NCBI GenBank assembly: GCA_000328365.1
Contig: KB296374.1
Location: 58,817 to 122,816 of the forward strand
Length of the DNA: 64,000 nucleotides
Source of the DNA: Capitella teleta
Lineage: Eukaryota; Annelida; Polychaeta; Capitellidae
Reading direction: 5' to 3'
Both the position numbers and the translations under genes were made by a program. The notes beneath the pieces were generated by a model. It did not search any database, had not been told where the DNA came from, and saw only the letters and a program-made list of their open reading frames with translations. The stretch's first letter is position 1; every line of letters starts with the position of its first letter. Shown in pieces: positions 31,745 through 42,998 of this stretch.

Positions 31745-34725
31745 CAGTAAAGTTATAAAAGTACAAAAGAAATAGAAATTGTTAAAGAAAGTACTGAAAA
31801 AATGGTAAACATATGAGTGAGACACAAAACGGTTAACGAATAAAGAGCGGGGATAGAGCTAGAGGAACTAGGAGGACTAATCAAATAAGAAAGAGAAGAA
31901 AAAGTGTAAGAGTAGCTAGGGTGTTTTACATAGGAATAAGATCTTGTAGTTGCCCTACAATAGTTGTTGCTGATTTCGGCAAATGTAGCATGTACTATTA
32001 TAACAAACATTTGTGTATGTATTGATATAGTAATTTTTAACATAAGAGGAGAAGCCATGGAAACTATGCGTGGTGATTTTATCTGTTATGATGTTTAGAG
32101 TTTGGTTCAGTAGGATGATCAGGCTGTGTCTTAGGGAATGCTTGGCGAATTCATGGTTTACTCTAGCTGGTACAGTTAAAGTTGTGCGAGTATGGTTAGA
32201 ATGAGTGTCCCGGTTGATGTTACAGCAAAAGCTGTTGAAGTATTTTGGTAGGTTGCCGTTTTTCCACTTGAAGTAAAAATTTAGCTGGTATACTTTATAG
32301 ATGTCTTCAATTTTTAAGAGATGATGGGCCTTAAACAGGGGTTCAGTGTGAGCATTGTATTTGCTGGCAGTAATGATTCTCATTGATTTCTTTTGTAACT
32401 TGGCTATGTCATTTGATTTGGCACCGCAGGCAAGAATGCCATAGGTGAGATGGGGGAGGATGAGTGAATAAAGAGTAAGCAGAACCTTCTTAGACAAGAA
32501 GTGCTTAAGACAGTTAATTCGCCCCGTTGCTCGTGCTATTTTTAAAGATGTGCGTTTTATGTGGTCATTCCAAGTTAGGTTTTGGTTGAGGTGGATTCCA
32601 AGGTAATTGAAAGATATGCATCTCTCAACGTTTTCATTGTCTATGCTTATGTTTAACGTGGGGAGGCGTTTACGGGGTTTGTGAAACACCATATATCTTG
32701 TCTTACTTGCATTCAAGGATAGCTTGTTTATTTTGAGCCATAGGTTTATGAATGAATGAATGAATGGGTGGAGTTTTACGGCACTCTGATACTACCCATA
32801 GGTTTATATGTTCAAGCTCTTGGTTGATGGAATTAATGGAATTAGGAGAGTTAATGATCTTATAAAGAGTGGTGTCATCAGCATAAACAATGGGCAAAAA
32901 GTTGCTTCATGATTTGTGGAGATCATTTATATAAATTATAAAGAGGAGTGGACCCAGGATGGATCCCTGGGGCACACCTGTATCAATCATGATGTCCCTG
33001 GAATTGCAGTCAGCAAATGAGACATATATATTTGTTTCCTATTAGTAAGGTAACCTTTCATCACTTCATAGGCCGTGCCCGTGATTCCATAATAGTTAAG
33101 TTTCTTAAGGAGAATGTTATGGTTAATGGCATCAAAGGCCTTTGAGAGGTTCAAGTAGACAGCAATTGGTATTTTGTTTGCATCCAGGTCTGTGGTAATT
33201 TGGTCTAAAAGTTGTAGTGCCGCAAGTTCTGTTGAATGCTTGGGTCTAAACCCATGCTGTGAGTGATAAAGTAGGTCATTACTAGTGAAATAATGTTGGA
33301 GTTGATTATGGATTGCTTTTTCACAGATTTTAGAGATGGCTGGGAGGAGAGATATTGGGCGATAGTTAGTCAGTACAGTCCTATCATTTTTTTTTATAAA
33401 TGGGCACTACCTTTGCTCTTGAGGGAGTCAGGAAAGATTCCTGTTGATATTGCTTGGTTTACAATGATGGTCAGGGGCATTATCAAGAATGGAGAGAGAG
33501 CCTTTAAGAGTTTAGGGGTAACCATATCATACCCACAACTGGATACAGATTTTAATTGTGCAATAATTCTTTCTATGTCAGATTCTGAGACTTTTTGTAG
33601 AACAAAGCGTGATGTAACATTACCGCTCAGGTAATCAGTAGCTGTATTTGTGGAATTGTGGGCAATTCTCGAGGCTAGAATTTTCCCAACTGAGGTAAAG
33701 AAGAAGTTGAATTCTTCAGCGATTATATTCTTATCACTTATTAATTGATCGTTAATTTTAAATTGCTCCGGGTAGTTGCGGTTCAAAGAATTTTTGTTTC
33801 TGTGTAGAATGTCGTTTATTGCTTTCCATGTTTTTTTCATATCATTTTTTAGCTGAGCAAAGTGCATAGAGTAGTAGGAGGATTTAGCTTTCCTAATTAT
33901 ATTTTGGAGGATCCTTGTGTATAATTGTAGAGTGAGTTTTATGGATTCGCGCTTATTTGAGTTAGGTTTTGCCTTTATGAGCTTACAATAGAGTTTATCG
34001 CGTTCTCTAATAGAGCGAACAATACCAGCGGTGATCCAGCAAGATCCTTTATGTTTATGCCTGTTGAATTTGACTTCCTAGATTGGAATATTTTGGGACA
34101 TTGAGTCATGGAGAGTTTCCATGAGTGCTTCATAGTTGACATTGGGGTCAGTTTCAGTGCTTAGGTCAAGCCTACCCGTGCCATTTCGTAAATCATTGCC
34201 TATTGCTATTATAGACTCCTGAGATACCCTCCTCATTTTTATCTTTTCAATGTTATGTATTTTATTAGACTTAATTGGAAGACAGGTAAAGTAGGCCTGA
34301 TGATCAGATATTTTATGGATAAGCACGCCAGATGATGTTGAATCATTTTTCATTTTGCAGAAGTTGTCAATAAGGGTGGAGGTGCATTCGGAGATTCTAG
34401 TTGGTAAAGTGATTTTAGGAAGGAAACCGTTTGAAATGATGCTACTGAGGAAGTCATGGGCGGCAGGTGAGGTTGTTGAGTTTACATTCAGAAGGTTTAT
34501 GTTGAAATCGCCTGATATGGCAATGTTTTTGTATTTTGAGCATTGTAGCAAATTACGAGTGAATTGGTTTGAGAATAAATCAAGGTCATCCTTGACTTTA
34601 TGAGGGGGGCGGTAAATATTCCCAACAAGGAGACTGTCCTTATTTCCATTTTCGAAATCAATTTTGATGAATTGAGATTCCCATATAGCTGATTTCTCAG
34701 AAGGGATTATTTCAAATTTATAACT
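31745..34725 (-). mobile_element. LINE (Jockey/CR1 group), endonuclease to 3' end, decayed
   Basis: In minus-strand order: the C-terminal endonuclease part (34078-34551; ISGDFNINLL, KISDHQAYF), the linker and RT N-terminus (33394-33867; SVSSCGYDMVTPKLLKALSP), the RT catalytic box (32703-32897; YADDTTLY), and the thumb and C-terminal domain (31955-32716; ISFNYLGIHLNQNLTWNDHI). The order and motifs are those of an APE-type non-LTR element. Frames are shifted several times, and the N-terminal half of the endonuclease is missing at the junction with the next LINE near 34725. It has inserted into the unidentified ORF at 31192-31740. Confidence 0.9.
32738..32807 (-). mobile_element. 46-bp retroposed fragment with 12-bp target duplication, nested in the LINE
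   Basis: CCATAGGTTTAT occurs at 32738-32749 and again at 32796-32807. Between them sit 46 bases that read, on the minus strand, GAGTGCCGTAAAACTCCACC followed by four ATTC units. A simple-repeat tail plus a perfect 12-bp duplication shows retroposition of the extreme 3' end of a SINE or LINE into the older LINE. Confidence 0.75.
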
Positions 34726-35945
34726 TTATCAAGTTGTTTAATTTACTGTTGTTTAGGGGCATGTGCCCAGCTCTAATTAAGTTCCTTGTTCACATGTATA
34801 TACGTCAGACTCTTTTTGTTTGGGGGCAAAATACCGTTTCGGCTCCGTTTAGTTGCCGCAGTGGAATTAAGCAGGGCGGAGTGTTGTCTCCAATTTTATT
34901 TTGTGTTTATATGGATGAACTTTTAATGCGTTTGAAAAAATCAAAATTGGATGTTATGTAGGTCATGTTTATTGTGGAGCTTTAACTTATGCTGATGATC
35001 TTACTCTTATAGCACCGACTCACACAGCCATGTCTCACTTAATAGAAATTTGTGAGCGGTTTTCACTTGAATATTCTGTCAAATTCAATAGCACCAAAAG
35101 TCACGTTGTCCTGTTTAATAACTCTTCAAGAATTCATTGTTGTCAACCATTTTATCTCCACGGCCAACCCATAGAATATGTCACTAATGCTTTACATTTA
35201 GGAACTTTAATTGGAAAAGATACACATGCTAAAAATCTGTCTAAATTATATTAAGGATATGATTATAAAAACTAATGTTTTGTACTCTCATTACAAGCAC
35301 TGTTCACCTGATGTTCTATGTTCATTATTCAAATCCTATTGCACAAGTTTTTATGGTTCTCCTCTTTGGTCGCTAAGTAATATAAATGATTTCATTGTTT
35401 GTTATAAAAAAAGGAATTAAGCGATTACTTAATTTAAATCTACGCACGAGATCAAAATATGTTTACCTGTTAATGCACAAACCAGACTTAGATACACAGC
35501 TTATGTACAGATTTTCTTCTTTTTGGAATAATTGTTTTAAAGGTGATAATGTTTTGATTCAATTGTGTGCAAACTTATCTCTTACTTCTAATTCTGTTGT
35601 GGCTAAAAATAAAAAAAAAAAAACACCAAAAAAAACATCAGTATTCCTACAATGTGATCAGCAAAATTTAGTCATGCCGAAAAACTGTTTGAAAAAATGT
35701 ACTTTTTGCAAAATATTTTAGCGCCATTTCAGAGCACGATATTGCAAATGTTACTGTTTTAAAAGAATTACTTGAAGCTCGGTGTGGCTCAATAGACTGC
35801 ATATTGAGTCATATCGAAATTAATGCACTACTTTATTATTTATGTATTACCTAATTAAGTACTGTTTGCAGTTCTGTTAAACTTACTGTTTTTGTTTTTC
35901 ATATAAAATGTTCAAACATGAGTTTGTGAATAAAATGATGATACA
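34726..35945 (+). mobile_element. Second LINE, 5'-truncated, opposite strand
   Basis: Plus-strand frames 34734-34961, 35030-35254, 35211-35420 and 35386-35721 encode RT motifs in order: GIKQGGVLSPILFCVYMDEL, ALTYADDLTLIAPT (near 34985) and FNSTKSHVVLFN, then a Lys-rich C-terminal part. The RT differs in type from the minus-strand neighbour (RQGGVLSP/YADDLTL class), so this is an independent insertion. The 3' end has a TGATGA-like tail near 35943. It contains several frame breaks and is inactive. Confidence 0.85.
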
Positions 35946-35959
35946 TATATATAATGTTA

Positions 35960-36090
35960 GATACAACACCCGTGGCCTGATCGGGTCTCGAACCCGGGAC
36001 CTCGACTCCGACGGTCAACATTGGATTGCAGGTAACCGGTCAAACTGATACCAAAAAGCTACTGGCTAGGGCCCCACTTTAGGGAAGTTG
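35960..36090 (-). mobile_element. tRNA-derived SINE remnant
   Basis: On the minus strand GGGTTCGAGACCC (B-box type, 35983-35995) follows a stretch resembling an A box (TAGCCAGTAGC, near 36065) at tRNA-like spacing, with GGTCCCGGG before the B box. There is no clean cloverleaf, so it is not a working tRNA gene. Confidence 0.55.
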
Positions 36091-36316
36091 TTTGTGAAGT
36101 ATTGCAAGAATAGATCATTGTGAACTCAGCCTGTCACAGCACACATTCATTGAGGTTAATTGCATTTCTAAAGAAAAGAGATATGCGATGGTACTTAAAT
36201 TATTGCAACCATACCTACCTAGATTTACATGCTTCATGCACATGGTACCTGCCATACGAACGACCAAGTTGACTTGCCATCGCATTCCTTTAAAACATCG
36301 TCAATGCAGACACATC

Positions 36317-39300
36317 ATGGAATCTCCTGGTATCTCTGGTACATGTAGCGGGAATCTTAAACTCACCTGCCTAATCACACTTTTATCAGGTGAGAAAATT
36401 GTGAATGCTTGAATACATTTTTACAATTAGCGTTTGATCGTAGTTCTAAATGCAAAAAAGCTTGAAAAGGCGACAGTATCAGAGGCAGAAAAGACGTGTA
36501 TTGATCTGAGATCTCATCTTCCTGATCTGGCATCGGCCAAAGATGGATCCTTGGAGAGCAAACTGACAGTTGGTCAATCGACGTGGATCGGTTCCTGGAT
36601 TGAGAGAGGGCCCTGGAGGTGGCATTCATCAGGTCAGTTATATTCCCACTTGACACACGTGGATCAACAGGAACCTCAGGTAAAGCTAAATATATAATAT
36701 AGGGTTGTTTTGCTTAAGGTAATTGTTACTCTGTCACCGTAGTTTGAGAGCAAACACAAAGATATGTTCAGATTAATAGGTTATCATTACAGTAAATAAA
36801 TACATTTATGTACCCCGGATCAGTGAAGAATGTGTGATATCTCACATTAATGAAGTCAAGAATGCACCACTCAGTTTAATTACATAATCTGATATGAAGA
36901 AGATTATTTGCAAAATTTAATGGTGTCCCACATACCTTTATTCTGTTACAACAAGATTGGTGGCTGACTTCGAGCCTCCAATGGCTAGCACCAAGCCATT
37001 ACGACGTGAGCACGCCAACCATTCAGTGCTGCTCAACGTTAATTACTCATATATACAGGAGAATGACTCATTAGATCTACAGAAAAAGAGAAGCGGATAA
37101 TCCGATCCAGGGTTAATTTTCATGTAACGTACGCCAGTTGGTTATGGCGGAGCTGTCAACATAGACTTATCAATTTATGAAAACTTTATATGAATTAGCC
37201 ATGGATAGTAAATAAATAATGCATCTTTTTCTGGTTCATACAGAGCAAGTAGCGCAACTTCACCGTAACCAGGGGTGCCATGATACCCTGAATGCTGAAT
37301 TTGTCCAGAAATTCACTTTGGAGTCCACAGAACTGGAGCAAACTGATTGTCTTGACCTGTGCAAGAAGAGTGGTCACCCATACACAGCATTATCTATGGT
37401 CAGTTGAAGTGAATTCAGTGGTCAGAGCTTCGTTATTTAACCATTAACTCATTTAGATACCCGTATTATTTGACATTTTTCAACAAGGAAGAATAGCTAA
37501 ATTAAATACTTCTCTTGAAATGTGAGGACAAAAAATATGCAGTGGTGACAGTGGCGCCGAGTTAATTCAAATAGCTTTCTGTGAATTATAGCTTCATCGG
37601 TCTCCTATTGAATGCCATTGACGAAAACAATATTTATCAGCAGTGAGAACTAACAAGGTATTAGTATGACAATAATCATTGCTGGTCGGTTTCAACGTAC
37701 ACCAATACTATTGCTTCTTGAAATCTGTTGATGCATGCAATGAGATAAGTATAGATGTCAGCGTGATAAGTTTTATTATCTCAAGGTCGTTTTTTGTTTA
37801 TTTGTTTTTTAGTGTTTACTTTGAGTGGGGCATTGACACAGTTTAATCCGTTGTAAGCACCGTGTTGTATCAACAGATAACAGATAATCAGTTGGGCTGC
37901 TATTGTGGAAGTGCCGTTCCCCTGGAAGAAAGACCAATAACAGATGCAAAGTGCTCAGCAAAATGCACGAATGGCGAACCTTTTTGTGGCGTACCTGGAT
38001 TTGCACGCATCATCACTGCCGGTAACTCATGACACACTCATAGCTAAAGCCAATTATTGCACTGCTTCAAAGACATAAACGAAGAGTTGCAATGGACTAC
38101 GAGCACAGAGCGAAACCTTCAAGAATGGTGCGCCGCCCTCAAATATGAATCAACAAGCCAATCGTCAAACCCTTCAGCATACCTGGCAAAAGCAAGATGT
38201 GACGAGAAGAGAGATGCTCTTTGTGTCATTGGTACAGGTGTGCTCATCTTATTGATTGTGTCAAGATTATCTTTGCATATATAATTGAACAGATCTAACT
38301 ACCGGAAAATGGACAGCTTACGTAGACCACGATGAAATGAATTGGTTTGAAGCTCAAACATTTTGTTCAGATGTGCAAATCCAACAAAAATCGTCAACTT
38401 TGCGGCTGTACAAAGATGTAGCTGAAGCACTTCTTGGGCTGGATGCCTTTGATAATTCCTCCGAATATTGGACGGAGTTATCATCATTACAATTGACCAC
38501 AGGTTATTTTACTTCGCTGCAATTCAGTATTGCTCATCAAACATTTAAGGCACATTCAGGAACACACCATGGGCGAATGGGCATCCACAGTTGCGAGACA
38601 CAACTTGCCTGCGAGCAAGAAGAACAACAATTAACACGACTCAGGTCTACTCATCCGATTGCGACATGGAAGCTGGTTATATATGCAATCATGCAGCAGG
38701 CGATTCGCACCTGGGTAAAATTGATGATTGGGTGCCTGGATCAAAATGAGTGAATGAACTTAATTATCGTATGCAACTTCAGGATTAATAATCGGAGCGT
38801 CAGCTGGTGTGGTCGGAGTTATTGTTTTGGTGGTCGTGATCTGTTTCGTGTGCTCTAAGTGAGTAATACTTTTATATTTCATGACTAAACATAATCCTGA
38901 TAAAAGGAGTAAATTTTGGTCTCTCAATATTATTTGATGGTTATTATTCAGTTTAAATGTGTCTTGCATTCAGGTTACCACTGTTACAACCAATGCAATT
39001 ATTGAAACGCATTTTTGAAGGCCTTATTACGACTATACAATTCACAGGTTGATTACCACGGAACATTTGTATTAAACACAGATGGTCCGCAATGATTAAT
39101 ATTAGAGGTACTTGTTCTTATAGTCGGTGATTGGAGGCCAAATGTTTTTATATTGGCTGGCAAATTGGCAAATCTTCTGAGACTTAGACAAGAGAGACTT
39201 CAGTTTAGAAAACCGCAAAAATTATGTTCAAGTTAATCACTCATCCTGTACTACTTTTCACTCAGATACTTGAGAATGATTGTGATTATTATAATTGCCG

Positions 39301-40700
39301 TCTGTCTATATGTCTGTGTGTGTCATGTTTAGATCCGGTCGCGACAGTGAGCCTGCAGATCGGCGGCAGCTGGCTTAATAAAAGTCGAATATGTTCCTTG
39401 TCTTAATAGTTGGTCACCAGCCCCCGACTGGTTATATTTTTCGAAATTCAGTACCCAACAGCTGAAGGGCTCTTCCATGATACTTTGGTGGCACTTAGGT
39501 CGTATGGACCAATAGACCTCTGGATGAACCAATATCTTTGGTCCATCCACCAAACAGCCTGGTACTAGGCGGAAGTCATGTCTGTTCGCAGCATAGGCCT
39601 ATGATTGGTGAAACTTTCCCGGAGATCTTGTAATTATCGTCTAGTAGCTGTTATACATCATTCCCATGTTTCAAAAACCAATTAGGTAGTTCTCTACTTT
39701 GATAACCGTGCGAGGACTTCCTTCCTAGGATAAACCTTGCATTACATGCCTCCATATTTTACTAGTTTTCAGGGCCTCCCAGCACTTTTCAAAGTTCTCT
39801 TATTCTGTTCAGGTAAGTCTTGCAGAGCTGATAGTATGAGATAACCCCTGGCAGTGTTCTTCAGCCTGTAGCTACATGACGTCCAGTTTCTCAGTGTCTT
39901 TTTCGTTTGGGACTTTCTGTGGGGTCGTTAGCTTCAGTTGGCACTTTAGCATATAATATATAGTTGATCATTCTGAACTAAGCATGACTTCATTGCACCA
40001 AGTGTCGGCCTCGTGTGTTAGAGTAGTCCAGCGTGTAATAGTCACCCGTACGTGGGTGCTTCTACACAGAGGAAATTGGTAAGTTTAGTCAAAGAACACA
40101 ACCGCTCTGGTGCACAGCTATTCAGTAAGAGTTATCCTTTGAGTTTTTTTCTTCTTGTTTTCAAACTTGGTTGTTGCAAGCATTTAAATTCTGAAGAAGG
40201 GTTTCTTAGAGGGTCCTGATGCGATTAACAGTTCCCTAGACAAAAAAAAAATTATTGTGTTAATTCTACTTTCAGGATGAAGGGACGAAGACAAAACACG
40301 AGGCGTAGGGCACAACAAACCCTTCCAGACCCTGAAAGAAGTCCAAGAAAGAAAGAAACAGAGTGAGTTCATCGAGTGCAAATTATTTTCTTGAGGATTC
40401 ACCGATATGCGTATAGTTCACATTTGATTATTCCTTAGATCAGACCCAGCTTAAAATCTGAGCCGTTTTCTAATAAATATACTGGCGTATTTTGCTGATT
40501 CCAGGAAGAGGCCAACAAAACACCCATACGTCGTTTCTGGAAGTCACGCAGTGCATAATGACAAACAAGGAAGAGATAATACTGGTTTAACTCATGACTA
40601 TGAAGGACTCCATGGACACGTTTACGACGAACTGAAAGACTACGAGTGCATAGGAAAGATAGGACCGAACTTTAATGCGTACGAGACACCCCGCAACTGA
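36317..40700 (+). CDS. Single-pass C-type lectin/WSC receptor with ITAM-like tail (10 exons, 499 aa)
   Basis: Exons 36317-36389, 36444-36679, 37246-37398, 37877-38021, 38073-38231, 38293-38502, 38550-38714, 38783-38858, 40276-40362, 40505-40700; 1500 nt in frame to TGA. Four introns are only 47-61 nt. Residues 1-28 are a signal peptide (core LTCLITLLSVLNA). Residues 33-103 are the first half of a C-type lectin domain (EAEKTC, WIGSW, PWRWHSSG). Residues 110-202 are a WSC domain (CHDTLNAEF, CLDLCKKSGH, LGCYCG, KCSAKC). Residues 203-255 look like the missing lectin half (EWCAAL, RCDEKRDALC). Residues 256-378 are a second, complete lectin domain (WFEAQTFC, PWANGHP, CDMEAGYIC). The TM helix is 383-404, followed by a basic segment. 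The tail has Y467EGL, Y475DEL, Y481ECI and Y494ETP. Role inferred: surface glycan recognition with tyrosine-kinase signalling. The acceptor at 37246 is the second of two adjacent AGs; the first would run into a stop. Confidence 0.85.
39060..40270. other. Long intron of the lectin receptor, nothing recognised
   Basis: This is the largest intron of the gene (38859-40275), between the TM exon and the first cytoplasmic exon. It is non-coding as far as I can see, without a clear repeat boundary. It contrasts sharply with the roughly 50-nt introns upstream, so it may hold old insertions or regulatory sequence. Confidence 0.5.
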
Positions 40701-40867
40701 AAACTGCGTGTTGAATTCGCAAATTACTTTACATGTGTAAATAACGCAGACGCCAAGTGGGAAACATATTGCTCTAATTATAATGGGGTGCTTAGCGAAG
40801 TAATTAGTGTGTGCATTGTTAACAACATGGGGAAAAAAATTGAACGCAATTCACGATGGTACTCGTA

Positions 40868-40873
40868 AATAAA
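40868..40873 (+). terminator. Poly(A) signal of the lectin receptor gene
   Basis: AATAAA lies 168 bases after the TGA at 40700, the first canonical signal on this strand. Confidence 0.7.
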
Positions 40874-40984
40874 GAATGGTAATCATATTGGTGTTTGCCA
40901 ATTTGTATAGCCAAAGATCTTATGATATTGGAATATATATTGATATATGGAAGTACAAGTGATGGTTATATGACGGTTATGGCG

Positions 40985-41540
40985 GTTATGAAGCTCCGCT
41001 CGAAGGCTGGTCGCCAGCTCAGCGACTTGGGCGCCAGTTGAACTTTTGGTCGCCAGCTCAGCTTCCGAATCGAACGATGGCGGGAGCATGCATTATCATA
41101 AAACGAGTGGGCGCCAGCTGAGCCTGCTTGGTCGCCAGTCAGGCCACACTCATCTTTCTTACACTGCCGTGTAAATTCCGTCGCTTTGCTGGGCAGATAA
41201 AAATTCTAGTATATTACTACAGACACTCCCTGACATGGACAAGTCCCTTGCAACTCATTACAGACTGTTGAAACGAGATTATTAAAATCAACTGGTCGCC
41301 AGCTGAGCGTGCTTGGTCGCCAGTTGAGCGTGCTTGGTCGCCAGTCAGGCCACCTCACCTTGCTTACACTGCCGTGTCAATTTCGTCGCTTTGCTATGCA
41401 GATAAACCTTCTAGTGTAATACTACAGACACTCCCTGACATGGACAAGTCCATTGCATCTCATTACATGCTGTTGAAACGAGATTATTGATCAAAAACCA
41501 ACTGGTCGCCAGCTGGCCTGCAGGAATCATATTTGGACAA
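40985..41540. repeat. Tandem repeat: two ~200-bp units plus many GGTCGCCAG motifs
   Basis: Two copies of a unit of about 205 bp begin near 41125 and 41331. They share GGTCGCCAGTCAGGCCAC, CTTACACTGCCGTGT, CAGACACTCCCTGACATGGA and GTTGAAACGAGATTATT. Around them the short motif TGGTCGCCAGCTGAGC recurs about eight times. It lies just downstream of the lectin receptor gene. Confidence 0.9.
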
Positions 41541-41544
41541 GTCC

Positions 41545-42960
41545 ATTTCATCTATCTTACATGCCTGCTCAAGTCGGTATGGAACAACGAAATTGGATCG
41601 TCATGTGAAGGAATCCTCTGATGCCTACATGGTTCCTTGCAGAAAAATGTAGCACGTACCAATCTGACCGTCCTTGTATCCTCTGCATTATATCCTATGA
41701 CCCCAAAGACCCCTCCTGGATCAGGAATCCTGTTGCGTTATACTCTCCAGTGTCAAGCTGAAGCTGCTGAGCAAGAAGAGGAAAATATAATCGGCAAGGA
41801 GATAGCCGAACACTTTGTATGGCTAAGTGACATGCTGTGAAAATTAATCTGTATTGTCAAAACATTCATGAAACAATGGACGGAACGCAAAAACAGGTGG
41901 AGTAAAATAACAAAATGTATTCACACATCAAGTAAACCATTACGAAAGCACAGGCGTAATACAGGCATGACAAATGAAGAAATAAAAACGCAAAGGCTGT
42001 GACAAAATAATAAGATAGCCTGAGTAAGCTTTTCACGATGGTATGAGGAGAATGAATATAAATGTGAGAGAATAGGGCTCAGAAAGAAAGGTTTAAAATA
42101 TTGGGGTTAGTTTTAAATTCAATGTCAGGTCAAGTGAAACTTGATGCCTCGAGATGAGTATACATGTGTATAGGTGGAAACAAGAGAACAAGTTTTGTAT
42201 AATGTTAACTCTGCCTTGACTACCGGGTGCGTTATGATACTAAAGCCTTATCTACGCGTTTGTAGCCAATAATATGATTACATATCGAACACAAATAATT
42301 CTTACTAATTAAAAAAAGACTGATTTAGAGCTAATTAAGCTGGATATTATGCAGTAATCATGGAAAATAATGTGGCCTAATATTTTGTAAAACTTTAGGA
42401 TCCCTTCAGATTTTTGTCTGGATTTAGAGAAATGGTTATAGAAATATCCTCCATGTATAAAACCATGATATTTCGAAAAAAATTTTGTCTGCATATAGAG
42501 CCATGCTTTTTAAGCATGTCATCGTAACATACAACGAAATAGTGCGTTATGAATCTTTACATTCTCCCAGAATCCCTTTCCTGTGAGCTTATGAGGGGCG
42601 TTCATAACGCAAATTGCTTATTTATACATGTACATTGTGCACGGATTAAACACACAAGTACGCTGATTGGCTGACAGACTAAGTGGTATAATTAGCATAA
42701 GAAATTAAGAATGAAATTAAATTAAGTCAATCAATAGACAAAACATTTGTAATTCAAAGAGCACATGCCAAGAAGGAATAACAAATTACATGTAATATTG
42801 CAATAAATTACATTATTAATCTTACAACCATGTATTTTTTTAATTTTCGCGCCTAGTATAATTTTGCAACTACATGGTGATATAATTATAAATACAGGGA
42901 TAATATAAGCAATCGTTTCATTAAAATAGCTCACTCAATTAACACCTAATTCATTTGTCA
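41545..42960. other. Intergenic, no gene recognised
   Basis: A 67-codon frame at 41637-41840 has no recognisable motif. An inverted repeat (TGCGTTATGAA near 42545 and TTCATAACGCA near 42602) can form a hairpin with about a 45-base loop. Nothing else is supported. Confidence 0.45.
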
Positions 42961-42998
42961 CCGCCATTATATTTAATACTAAACCTTCTTTGTCGCCA

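Noticed and set aside
35960-36090. A functional tRNA gene
   Set aside because: The B box is good, but the A box is degenerate and no acceptor stem or anticodon arm can be paired. It is better read as a SINE remnant.
36188-36412. Plus-strand frame starting at 36188 as N-terminus of the lectin receptor
   Set aside because: It runs through the donor at 36390 and ends in a stop. The ATG at 36317 with splicing at 36389/36444 gives a proper signal peptide and frame closure.
41125-41540. CRISPR-like array
   Set aside because: The repeats are 200-bp tandem units with interspersed motifs in an intron-rich animal genome, without the regular short repeat-spacer pattern or cas genes.
41637-41840. 67-codon frame downstream of the GGTCGCCAG repeat
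   Set aside because: No recognisable domain, no Kozak-like context and no splice partners. Left as unsupported.
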